Shown piece by piece: positions 1 through 5,568 of a stretch of 5,705 nt of DNA. The position numbers and the translations under genes are program-made. Within the stretch, counting starts at the first letter, position 1; every line of letters begins with the position of its first letter. This stretch comes from Chloroflexota bacterium. Its GTDB lineage: Bacteria; Chloroflexota; Dehalococcoidia; GIF9; UBA5629. The stretch lies in assembly GCA_026389635.1 (NCBI GenBank), contig JAPLHM010000261.1:1-5705 (forward strand), written 5' to 3'. The notes below the pieces were generated by a model that saw nothing but the letters and a program-made list of their open reading frames with translations, was not told the DNA's origin and did no database searches.

Positions 1-190
1 CACCTGTGGAACGCTGCTGCATGGTGGCCAACGAGCTCCTCCCGGTATCGTTATCGAGCACCAGGAAAGTGGCATAGTTTTTCGATGGGTCATAGGTTAT
101 GCCCTGTGCCGGCAGCAGCGAGCATGAAAGGCACGTTAATAGGAGCAGGACGGCTGCTGAAAAAGATGAGATCAATAGTTTATTGCGCAT
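1..190 (-). CDS. Secreted protein or lipoprotein, N-terminal part only (cut by window edge)
   Basis: An open frame starts at ATG 190-188 and runs off the left edge; 63 codons are visible. The protein begins MRNKLLISS, then has a hydrophobic stretch (residues 5-18) and the sequence LTCLSC (residues 18-23), so it is exported. Neither Cys20 nor Cys23 sits in a textbook lipobox (a small residue or Gly at -1 and Leu at -3 are not both present), so lipoprotein anchoring is likely but unproven. The mature part seen starts SLLPAQG and continues with DPSKNYATFLVLDND, which matches no family I recognise. An AAGGA ribosome site lies about 10 nt upstream (205-201), and a TATAAT box at 227-222 suggests its own promoter. 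It lies 82 bp downstream of the 64-aa gene, so it may belong to the pilT cluster with an extra internal promoter. Function unknown. Confidence 0.75.
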   Translation of the reverse strand, partial: MRNKLLISSFSAAVLLLLTCLSCSLLPAQGITYDPSKNYATFLVLDNDTGRSSLATMQQRSTG

Positions 191-221
191 AGTTCACATT
201 TCCTTATAAAATTACCCGTAT

Positions 222-251
222 ATTATAGTACCCCGGCCCGCAAACTGCACA
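222..251 (-). promoter_or_regulatory. Candidate promoter for the left-edge exported protein
   Basis: On the minus strand there is a perfect -10 box TATAAT (227-222). A weak -35 candidate TGTGCA (251-246, 3 of 6 matches) precedes it by 18 nt. The -35 lies in a small inverted repeat GCACA/TGTGC (247-251 and 262-266, 10-nt loop) that could be an operator half-site pair. The start codon is about 25 nt downstream of the expected transcription start. Confidence 0.45.
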
Positions 252-272
252 AAGAACCCTGTGTGCCGCGTC

Positions 273-467
273 TCATTTTTTCTTGAACTTATCGTAAAGC
301 TCGAGGGACAGGATATTCAGCGCGATAGCTATAACAATGGGCAAAGTGATCAGCCACAGGTTCTGAGTTAAGTCGATGCCGAAATGCCGACAGGCCATAA
401 GCAGGACAAAGGTCATCAATATGCCCAGGCCCGCGCAACCGGTAGCCAGTGCTACAAATATCAGCAT
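273..467 (-). CDS. Small two-helix membrane protein, 64 aa, unknown function
   Basis: The gene starts at ATG 467-465 and ends with TGA at 275-273. It begins 11 nt after the stop of the 253-aa lipoprotein gene, so the two are almost certainly co-transcribed and perhaps translationally coupled. The only ribosome site is GGTGAG (475-470), just 2 nt from the ATG, which is weak and close. The frame upstream is closed by a TGA, so this is the only practical ATG start. The protein has two hydrophobic segments, about residues 2-26 and 36-55, joined by a short loop (HFGIDLTQN), and a basic tail DKFKKK that should be cytoplasmic. This hairpin layout resembles many small inner-membrane proteins, but I recognise no family. 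Its place in a pilT cluster makes a link to pilus assembly or to the lipoprotein beside it possible, which is inference only. Confidence 0.7.
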   Translation of the reverse strand: MLIFVALATGCAGLGILMTFVLLMACRHFGIDLTQNLWLITLPIVIAIALNILSLELYDKFKKK

Positions 468-478
468 ATCTCACCGCT

Positions 479-1240
479 TTACTGCCCGCCGCCTATTTCC
501 TGCTCCACCGGCACTGCCGAAGAGCTGCCGGTCAACCCGGATACCACCTGGCGGGCGGCGCCCAGTTTGTCCGCCATCCTTTCGTGTAAAAGGATGAATT
601 TTGCTGACTTTTCCCTGTACAAAGGGTAATAGGCCTGCCGGATATCCTCGTCAGTGCTGCTGAAGTGGCCTTCAACAGGCGCAAAGACAGCACTTTTAAC
701 CAGTGTGCCGCGGTTGCGGGCGGAGAATTCGGCTGCCGTCAGGGCAGCTTCAAGCCGCTTCCAGGAGTTAAGTCTCAGATTAACCGTAGCATTATCTGCC
801 CGGCTGTAAGCGGTTAGCGTTTTATCCCGGCAAATAGTGTTGGCCAGGTCCAGGCAATTGTCACAGGATGTGGTTAGGGTCCTGGCGGTCACCTGCGGCG
901 GCAGGTAGTCCGCCAGGGAAGTCCACAGGCCGGAGTCCCTGTATGTATATCCCTGCGGTGTCACAGCGCACATACCCTGCTCCGGTGAACTCCAGCCTAT
1001 GTTAGAAAATTCCTTCCAGCCAAATGATTGCAGTTCAATCGAGACATAGCGGGCACTTTCGATTTCAGCAATGACCCGGCCGCAGGTGTCGGCCTGCTCT
1101 ACAGCCGTGCCACCACCATAGATGCCGGGCGGCGTGCTCACCCCCGTGGTGCCGGGATATTGCTGCCCTGCAAACCGGCAACCGCACAAAGCAGCGGCGA
1201 GGGACAATATAACCAGGGCGAAGGATAAATAACTGCTCAT
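479..1240 (-). CDS. Putative lipoprotein, 253 aa, cysteine-containing, unknown function
   Basis: The protein starts MSSYLSFALVILSLAAALCGC: a hydrophobic signal segment followed by a lipobox-like L-C-G-C with Cys21 as the expected lipidated residue. A Gly/Pro/Thr-rich linker (about 25-47) follows, then a soluble domain rich in short helices. Five further cysteines occur in the mature part (53, 91, 126, 129, 137), including a CDNC pair, suggesting disulfides or a bound cofactor. The C-terminal third (about 160-230) is charged and helical and may be coiled-coil in part. I recognise no family. It starts 14 nt after the pilT stop. No clear SD sequence precedes the ATG, which suggests translational coupling to pilT. 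The location makes a role linked to type IV pili plausible, for example an outer-surface partner, but the sequence itself does not show this. Confidence 0.8.
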   Translation of the reverse strand: MSSYLSFALVILSLAAALCGCRFAGQQYPGTTGVSTPPGIYGGGTAVEQADTCGRVIAEIESARYVSIELQSFGWKEFSNIGWSSPEQGMCAVTPQGYTYRDSGLWTSLADYLPPQVTARTLTTSCDNCLDLANTICRDKTLTAYSRADNATVNLRLNSWKRLEAALTAAEFSARNRGTLVKSAVFAPVEGHFSSTDEDIRQAYYPLYREKSAKFILLHERMADKLGAARQVVSGLTGSSSAVPVEQEIGGGQ

Positions 1241-1254
1241 TAGTGGATAACAGG

Positions 1255-2331
1255 CTAATGCTGGTAGGAGTCGTAAATGCCTTTTAGCTCTTCGATCATG
1301 CTGGTGCGAAGGTAAGCATTCTCCTTGGTAATGGCGCCCTTAAGCATGAGATCTGCCATCGACTGGTTGAAGGTCTGCATGCCATCCTTCTTTGAGACCT
1401 GTATGACGCTGTATAACTGGTGGACACGTCCCTCGCGGATGACGTTGCGCACCGCCATGTTGGCGATCATGACTTCGCAGGCCGGGACCCGTCCGACGCC
1501 GTCGGCGCGCGGTATCAAAGTCTGGCACACGACTGCGGTGAGTGTGAGGCTGAGCTGGTTCCTGATCTGCTCCTGCTGCACGGCGGGGAACATGTCCACA
1601 ATGCGGTTAATCGTCTGGGCAGCATCGACGGTATGCAGAGTGCCCAGCACCAGGTGGCCGGTTTCCGCGGCCCTGAGTGCAGTAGTCATAGTGTTGATAT
1701 CTCGTATCTCGCCCAGGACGATGACATCCGGGTCATGCCTGAGCGCGTGAACAAGAGCTGCGTCGAACGAGAACGTATCCTCCCCGATGTCCCTCTGCAG
1801 TATCAGACTCTTCTTGTTTGAATAGACATATTCGATGGGATCCTCGACCGTAATCACGTGGCTGGCCTTGTTTTCATTGAGGTGGTTGACCATAGCAGCT
1901 ATAGTGCTCGATTTGCCGCTGCCGGTCGGCCCCGTAACCAGTATCAGGCCCATGGGCTTGAGTACCAGCTCCTTGCATATCTGCGGCAGATGCAGTTCAT
2001 CGATTGTGGGGACGCCGAAGGGGATAAGCCTTACGGCAATAGAAATAGTAGACCTCTGCTGGAGGATATTGACCCTGCAACGGGTCAGCCCGGGTATGCT
2101 ATAGGCAAAATCGAGTTCGCGGTTTTTGCTGAACTCCGCTCTTCTTTCCGTTGAGGTGATCTCTTCATAGTAGTTTTCGACGTCCTTGGGGGAAAGCGGG
2201 TTGAGGTTCTGGATGATGTGCAAACTGCCGTCTATGCGTAATATAGGTGGTGAGGGGACGGTCAGGTGCAGGTCGGATGCCCTGTTCTCAACCGCCATTT
2301 CCAGCAATTCCCTTATCCGCAATTCTTTCAC
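1255..2331 (-). CDS. pilT: PilT, type IV pilus retraction ATPase
   Basis: This hexameric cytoplasmic ATPase of the type IV pilus machine drives pilus depolymerisation and hence twitching motility. At 358 aa it has the normal family length. An N-terminal domain (about 1-105, with the typical RASDLHLTV) precedes the ATPase core. Walker A is GPTGSGKSS (134-142), the Asp box is ITVEDPIEY (160-168), Walker B is DVIVLGEIRD (202-211) and the His box is ETGHLVLGTLHT (223-234). AVRNVIREG (293-301) is the AIRNLIRE motif that separates PilT from the extension ATPase PilB. All catalytic residues are intact. The start is GTG at 2331-2329; an in-frame TAA just upstream rules out a longer form. GGAGG (2339-2335) is only 3 nt from this GTG, so TTG at 2322-2320 is a possible alternative. 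The gene heads a minus-strand cluster with two small envelope genes; no other pil genes are visible. Confidence 0.95.
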   Translation of the reverse strand: MKELRIRELLEMAVENRASDLHLTVPSPPILRIDGSLHIIQNLNPLSPKDVENYYEEITSTERRAEFSKNRELDFAYSIPGLTRCRVNILQQRSTISIAVRLIPFGVPTIDELHLPQICKELVLKPMGLILVTGPTGSGKSSTIAAMVNHLNENKASHVITVEDPIEYVYSNKKSLILQRDIGEDTFSFDAALVHALRHDPDVIVLGEIRDINTMTTALRAAETGHLVLGTLHTVDAAQTINRIVDMFPAVQQEQIRNQLSLTLTAVVCQTLIPRADGVGRVPACEVMIANMAVRNVIREGRVHQLYSVIQVSKKDGMQTFNQSMADLMLKGAITKENAYLRTSMIEELKGIYDSYQH

Positions 2332-2334
2332 CTG

Positions 2335-2339
2335 CCTCC
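2335..2339 (-). promoter_or_regulatory. Ribosome binding site of pilT, close spacing
   Basis: GGAGG on the minus strand lies 3 nt from the GTG start and 12 nt from an in-frame TTG (codon 4). Both spacings are away from the usual 5-9 nt, so the exact start is uncertain by three residues. Confidence 0.6.
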
Positions 2340-2354
2340 GGTCATTTTAACGTT

Positions 2355-2383
2355 ATTGTATACTTCAAGCATGCAATACGCAA
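2355..2383 (-). promoter_or_regulatory. Predicted sigma70-type promoter of the pilT cluster
   Basis: On the minus strand, -35 TTGCGT (2383-2378) and -10 TACAAT (2360-2355, 5 of 6 matches) are separated by exactly 17 nt. They lie 24 nt upstream of the pilT start and face away from the divergent plus-strand promoter. Confidence 0.6.
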
Positions 2384-2437
2384 TGTCCCTTCCGAAAGAC
2401 TATTGGTCCGGATTGGGCGGGTATGACTAAATGCCTA

Positions 2438-2465
2438 TTGCTACAGGAAAAACTGCTGTTATAAT
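2438..2465 (+). promoter_or_regulatory. Predicted promoter of the 215-aa membrane protein, very short leader
   Basis: The -10 box TATAAT (2460-2465) is perfect. The -35 candidate TTGCTA (2438-2443) has 4 of 6 matches, with a 16-nt spacer. The expected transcription start near 2472 leaves a leader of only about 13 nt, almost entirely taken up by the strong SD sequence GGAGGTG (2474-2480). Confidence 0.6.
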
Positions 2466-2484
2466 TAGCTGTTGGAGGTGACCC

Positions 2485-3132
2485 ATGGAAATCCAGATTA
2501 TGGGTGGAGTTATCGGCGTTGTATGCCTGGGCCTGGCATCCCTGGCGGCTTTTCTCATGATGCCCGCGCGTGAGCTCAGCACAAGGGAGCGAATAGGCAT
2601 ACACACGTTTTACTGGGCCTTCGCGGTTTACGCGACCTGGACTATTTATTACATGTCGAGCGCCCATGGATGGGAAAAATATTTTTACGTTTGCATCCCG
2701 TTGATGCTGGGGGTGGTCCTCAGCCTGCTGTCGGAAGTACAGTCAAAGCAGCCTCCCATAAACATAGGCGACGCGCGCCTGAAAAAGATCGTGGTCCAAA
2801 CGTGGCACAGGTTGCCCAACCATGTAAAAAGAGGCCTGCAGAGCGCCGTCATGAATATACAGGAGGCGCCGGAGTGGAGCGAACTGGACCTGGAATATTT
2901 TAGGGATTCAGGGGTCAGGGCCGCGCGGTGGACAACCATCCTTCCCCTTCCCACACGGGGCATCATCCATGTATCAGAAAGCGACTGCCGCAAACTGCAG
3001 GACCAGGCCATAGTAGAGTCCCTGGCACACGAGTTGGGCATGGCCTACCAGTCCACCCGCACACCCTTTGACAGCAACGCCATAGAAAGAGCAGGCAAAG
3101 AGCTGCCGGTCAAGTGGAAGTTCAAGCAGTAG
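2485..3132 (+). CDS. Membrane protein with degenerate zinc-metallopeptidase-like C-terminal domain, 215 aa
   Basis: Three hydrophobic segments (about 4-26, 40-58, 66-83) are followed by a soluble domain (about 95-215). That domain looks like small single-domain zinc metallopeptidases: LPNHVKRGL near 110, IIHVSES near 160, then VESLAHELGMAYQ (178-189). In active relatives the core is HExxH; here His182 and Glu183 are present but the second His is Met186. Near the C-terminus IERAGKELPVKWKF (200-213) resembles the EADxxAxxWGF stretch of such enzymes, but Gly204 stands where Asp is expected. This suggests a membrane-anchored pseudo-protease, or one with altered metal binding. The family assignment is by motif recognition only. 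The start is well supported by GGAGGTG 4 nt upstream. The gene is monocistronic, divergent from pilT and convergent with the DUF1254 gene, so a shared role with pilT is not implied. Confidence 0.8.
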   Translation: MEIQIMGGVIGVVCLGLASLAAFLMMPARELSTRERIGIHTFYWAFAVYATWTIYYMSSAHGWEKYFYVCIPLMLGVVLSLLSEVQSKQPPINIGDARLKKIVVQTWHRLPNHVKRGLQSAVMNIQEAPEWSELDLEYFRDSGVRAARWTTILPLPTRGIIHVSESDCRKLQDQAIVESLAHELGMAYQSTRTPFDSNAIERAGKELPVKWKFKQ

Positions 3133-3176
3133 CATGCGCACTAATTTACCCGATTAGAAAAGGCTCCCTCCAATCA

Positions 3177-4613
3177 CTAATCAACCATTTGCACTGCCGG
3201 AGGTACCCAGGACTTATCCATGACCTGCTGCTGCGGCCAGTAAAGTCGCAGCGTCACTGAAAAGCCTCCGCTGGCCGGCGACGGCAGCCAGTTGGATACT
3301 TTAGAAGAGTCAGGTGAATCGCCCTGTATATAGAGGTCGATTGATCCATCGGGGTTCGTTACCAGGGGCGGGTCACTCAATGAGCCCAGACTGTACCTGT
3401 TGATCGGGTTCGCCGCGAAGAGGGCCTTGTCGTTGTACATGGTGAGCGACCAGAAGCCGTTAACAGGTGGTACCTGGTCCTTGTTGAGATGAAGCAAATA
3501 TTTATTTACACTGGAGAATTTATTTTCGTCGCTGCTGACAGACGACGAAGGGTAGAAGGCGTCGTCGATCAGATTAGCGCCCAGTCCCTGATAAGCTACT
3601 GCTGCTCTGAACATATAGTTCGTCCCGTAATCACCGGTACCATACATCATTTGCCATCCATTCTTTACAGGACCCATGACCGTGGTTGGAATCCTTGCGA
3701 GGGCTGACTCATAACCGGTTTGGATTGCTGACTTAACATTGGCATCCAGCCCCGAATAATAAGACTTATAATCGGCGCCAGGCTTAACTCCTATCCTGGC
3801 CAGACTGTCCAGTGCCGTCGCATCCGCCTTATAGGGCGGGTTGTCCACCATCAATTGGCAGACATAATTGAAATAAGTGGGCGCGTCCATCGCCAGCAAC
3901 TGGTCCAGTGGGGAAACCTGCGTATTGACACTGGAATCGACAGGAACATTGGCCGGTGGGACATAATCGGTGCCCCAGGCGGAAAGCGGTATCAGCTTCA
4001 GTTGGTCCTGGAGGTTCCAGACATTCTCATAGTCGGAAGAGCCGTAGCAGGTGAAGCGTCCGATTATCCAGACCCACCTGGTTGAAGACTTCATCTCTGT
4101 TATGCCCGCCGGCAGCTTACCGCTCCAATTTGGGCCCGTGATAGCGAAATTGCCGGCCCCGGTACCGGTGGTACGTGATCCCGGTGAGGCAAAAACATCC
4201 GTCCAATAGTTAAGCGATGGCAGCAGGTAATAGCGTCCCTGCGTGTCCGGCACCGAAAGGATAATCGGCTCCCTGCTGGTGTCCACCCAGGCTGTCGAAT
4301 AAAGCGTGTCGGCGTTGGGCCTGACTACATTAACAAAAGTTGAATCAGGAAATGTCCTGCCATTGGCGAACTGGTTTGCAGGCGCCCCGCCCTGGCCGGG
4401 CGCCGGGAATGCAGTGAAGACCTGCCGTGTCAGGTCCATTATAACCAGCGGGAACCCGTATATGGTGGCATTGTCAGCGATTTGCTGTGCCTCCTGCGGA
4501 TTGACTGTTTGCCGGACTGGGCCCTGCCCGGGGGCACATCCTGCAACCGTCGTGCTAACAATGATCACTAATACAGCGAGAATCAGAGACGCATGAAGAC
4601 CTACATTTTTCAT
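3177..4613 (-). CDS. DUF1254/DUF1214 domain lipoprotein, 478 aa
   Basis: The mature protein carries a DUF1254 domain (about 40-215; YGFPLV 52-57, RPNADTLYSTAWVD 98-111, RYYLLPSLNYWTDVF 127-141) followed by a DUF1214 domain (about 340-465; NGFWSLTMYN 385-394, NPINRYSLG 402-410, DLYIQGDSP 426-434, NWLPSP 441-446). This is the standard two-domain layout of the COG5361 group, full length and unbroken. The biochemical function of the group is not established. The first 26 residues form a lipoprotein signal ending in VAGC (lipidated Cys26), so the protein should sit on the outer face of the cytoplasmic membrane or beyond. The open frame extends 32 codons further upstream (to 4709). I chose ATG 4613-4611 because AAAGGAG lies 9 nt before it and because the signal peptide then starts correctly with MKN. 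It stands alone with its own promoter. Confidence 0.92.
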   Translation of the reverse strand: MKNVGLHASLILAVLVIIVSTTVAGCAPGQGPVRQTVNPQEAQQIADNATIYGFPLVIMDLTRQVFTAFPAPGQGGAPANQFANGRTFPDSTFVNVVRPNADTLYSTAWVDTSREPIILSVPDTQGRYYLLPSLNYWTDVFASPGSRTTGTGAGNFAITGPNWSGKLPAGITEMKSSTRWVWIIGRFTCYGSSDYENVWNLQDQLKLIPLSAWGTDYVPPANVPVDSSVNTQVSPLDQLLAMDAPTYFNYVCQLMVDNPPYKADATALDSLARIGVKPGADYKSYYSGLDANVKSAIQTGYESALARIPTTVMGPVKNGWQMMYGTGDYGTNYMFRAAVAYQGLGANLIDDAFYPSSSVSSDENKFSSVNKYLLHLNKDQVPPVNGFWSLTMYNDKALFAANPINRYSLGSLSDPPLVTNPDGSIDLYIQGDSPDSSKVSNWLPSPASGGFSVTLRLYWPQQQVMDKSWVPPAVQMVD

Positions 4614-4622
4614 ACCACACCA

Positions 4623-4629
4623 CTCCTTT
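4623..4629 (-). promoter_or_regulatory. Ribosome binding site that decides the DUF1254 lipoprotein start
   Basis: AAAGGAG on the minus strand lies 9 nt upstream of ATG 4613-4611. It lies inside the longer open frame, so it argues that the upstream 32 codons are leader rather than protein. Confidence 0.8.
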
Positions 4630-4685
4630 ACGCCATGAAGTCTAAGCTTGATAAATTGTAATAATAATGTCCAAGATACTTTTAA

Positions 4686-4715
4686 ATTATAGCTGCCGGA
4701 AGACCACAATGAAAA
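4686..4715 (-). promoter_or_regulatory. Predicted promoter of the DUF1254 lipoprotein gene
   Basis: On the minus strand, -10 TATAAT (4691-4686) is perfect. -35 TTTTCA (4715-4710, 4 of 6) lies 18 nt upstream. The -35 begins at the very base after the tRNA-derived repeat ends (4716), so any sequence that regulated this promoter from upstream was separated from it by the integrated segment. Confidence 0.5.
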
Positions 4716-4758
4716 TGGCAGAGTCCGGGATTGAAGCAGTGACCAAGGGCTTATGAGT
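4716..4758 (-). repeat. Displaced copy of the tRNA-Met 3' half (candidate att site, distal end)
   Basis: These 43 bases match 5572-5614 without gaps at 39 positions, with mismatches at 4722, 4724, 4726 and 4736. The last 22 bases (4737-4758) are identical. The copied stretch corresponds to tRNA nucleotides 31 to 73: it starts at the anticodon arm and stops exactly at the discriminator base, with no CCA. The mismatches fall in the T arm and acceptor stem and break pairing there, as expected for an unselected copy. Matches between an intact tRNA 3' half and a displaced fragment on the same strand are typical of tRNA-targeted site-specific integration. Confidence 0.85.
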
Positions 4759-5074
4759 GTTTCACTTTATCCGCAACCGACAATGCCTGATAAGAATGAC
4801 TTCGTTGTTTCAACTTGATCTCAATATCGGCATCCAATACATCGGCAACTTTTTTTATCATAGATAGTGAGGGAAGATAAGAGCCGCTTTCCATGCGAGC
4901 AATGCTGGCTTGCTGTGTATTAACTGCTTTGGCAAGCTCTGCCTGCGTCATACCACATGATAAACGCAGCTTTATTAATTCAGCAGCGACTTTATATTCG
5001 GTGGAAAGCCTCGCATATTCAATCTTAAATGCGGTGTCCTTAATCAATTGTTGTTTATGTTCTTTCCAATTCAT
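4751..5074 (-). CDS. higA: HigA-type antitoxin, XRE-family helix-turn-helix, 107 aa
   Basis: The protein has an N-terminal extension (1-30), then a Cro/C1-type helix-turn-helix domain (about 31-87): LIKLRLSCGMTQAELAKAV carries the TQAELA second helix, and QQASIARMESG the recognition helix. Such antitoxins bind the partner toxin and repress their own operon. The ATG (5074-5072) overlaps the toxin's TGA in an ATGA arrangement, and GGAGGT (5087-5082) lies 7 nt upstream inside the toxin gene, so translation is coupled and well primed. The toxin-first order is typical of HigBA. The final codons (His-Ser-stop, 4759-4751) lie almost wholly in the tRNA-derived repeat: the TCATAA that ends the gene is the copied anticodon-loop sequence. 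Antitoxin identity is secure at family level; the subfamily name is by analogy. Confidence 0.9.
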   Translation of the reverse strand: MNWKEHKQQLIKDTAFKIEYARLSTEYKVAAELIKLRLSCGMTQAELAKAVNTQQASIARMESGSYLPSLSMIKKVADVLDADIEIKLKQRSHSYQALSVADKVKHS

Positions 5075-5424
5075 TTTCCTGACCTCCGCCGAGCGACATA
5101 GTCTCTCAGTCTGTTTTTGGCAATCTCGAGATCGCCTTTTGAGATTTTCCGTGTTTTCTTTACAAATCCGTGCAGCATAATAAATGCTTTGCTCGTGTTA
5201 AGGAAATAAATAATCCGGTATCTACTATTGGAGAGCCTGGTTCTTAGTTCCCATAGTTCCCCTTCCACATGTTCTGCGTACGGCATGCCCAGGTTAATGC
5301 CAAACTCCTCGAGCAAATCAATTGCCCGGGCTACTTTTGCCCTTTCCTTAACGCTGAGAACCTCAATAAATTCCTTTACCGGAATTTGGCCATTGGCAGC
5401 CTCATAGTATTCAATTTCCCACAC
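5071..5424 (-). CDS. higB: HigB-type toxin, RelE/ParE superfamily (phage Gp49-like), 117 aa
   Basis: This small basic protein belongs to the RelE/ParE superfamily, Gp49-like branch. HigB toxins of this kind cleave mRNA at the ribosome and are held inactive by HigA. Family features are MWEIEYYEAANGQIPVKEF (1-19), the core ELWELRTRLSNSRYRIIYFL (56-75) with Arg61, Arg63 and Arg68-Arg70, and the C-terminal LHGFVKKTRKISKGDLEIA (84-102). Which residues act in catalysis cannot be proved here. The length is normal and the gene unbroken, so it should be functional. The start is GTG at 5424-5422, because a TAA lies two codons upstream. No good SD precedes it, and the best -10 (TATAAC, 5435-5430) would place transcription start almost on the GTG, so the mRNA may be leaderless. 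The TGA overlaps the antitoxin start by 4 nt. Confidence 0.9.
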   Translation of the reverse strand: MWEIEYYEAANGQIPVKEFIEVLSVKERAKVARAIDLLEEFGINLGMPYAEHVEGELWELRTRLSNSRYRIIYFLNTSKAFIMLHGFVKKTRKISKGDLEIAKNRLRDYVARRRSGK

Positions 5425-5428
5425 ACTA

Positions 5429-5457
5429 TGTTATATACTTTCAACTTTATGATAACA
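5429..5457 (-). promoter_or_regulatory. Candidate toxin-antitoxin promoter and operator
   Basis: A 6-bp inverted repeat TGTTAT (5429-5434) / ATAACA (5452-5457) has its half-site centres 23 bp apart, about two helical turns. One arm overlaps the best -10 box (TATAAC on the minus strand, 5435-5430) and the other the -35 region, where only a poor match (CTGTTA) is seen. That geometry suits repression by a dimeric helix-turn-helix antitoxin, but it is inferred from layout only. Confidence 0.35.
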
Positions 5458-5471
5458 GGAAGCTCAAAATA

Positions 5472-5503
5472 GCCTTAGAAATAGATATCCCTTGGTCTGA
5501 TAC
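5472..5503 (+). repeat. Direct repeat unit 1 in the non-coding end of the element
   Basis: It contains GCCTTA (5472-5477) and, 9 nt later, ATCCCTTGGTCTGATAC (5487-5503). The 17-bp block is repeated at 5535-5551 with two mismatches. Part of it (CCCTTGGTC, 5489-5497) is also the exact reverse complement of GACCAAGGG in the tRNA repeat core (5597-5605 and 4741-4749). Confidence 0.65.
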
Positions 5504-5516
5504 GGTAGCTAAATAT

Positions 5517-5551
5517 GCCTTACGATTTTGATGAATCCCTTGTTCGGATAC
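5517..5551 (+). repeat. Direct repeat unit 2 in the non-coding end of the element
   Basis: It contains GCCTTA (5517-5522) and, 12 nt later, ATCCCTTGTTCGGATAC (5535-5551), which matches unit 1 at 15 of 17 bases. The 17-bp blocks are 48 bp apart. The unit lies about 20 bp from the encoded CCA end of the tRNA, where tyrosine-integrase arm sites or excisionase sites are often found; this role is inference. Confidence 0.65.
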
Positions 5552-5568
5552 AGAGGACTTAAGAGGTT

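Noticed and set aside
247..266. GCACA/TGTGC hairpin after the 64-aa gene, possible terminator
   Set aside because: Five pairs with a 10-nt loop and no following T-run; more likely incidental or an operator near the promoter.
1325..1821. Plus-strand open frames opposite pilT (133-141 codons)
   Set aside because: They are antisense shadows of the strongly supported pilT frame, with no ribosome sites and no family-like features.
3141..3157. Inverted repeat CTAAT/ATTAG between the convergent genes, possible terminator
   Set aside because: Only five AT-rich pairs and no T-run after the stem on either strand (the T-run on the minus strand precedes it).
4614..4709. Thirty-two-codon N-terminal extension of the DUF1254 lipoprotein
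   Set aside because: The extension would bury the lipoprotein signal inside the protein and overlaps the promoter -10 box; AAAGGAG before the inner ATG fixes the start at 4613.
4893..5472. Plus-strand open frames opposite the toxin-antitoxin genes
   Set aside because: Shadows of the real minus-strand genes; composition rich in Cys, Ser and Leu without any recognised motif.
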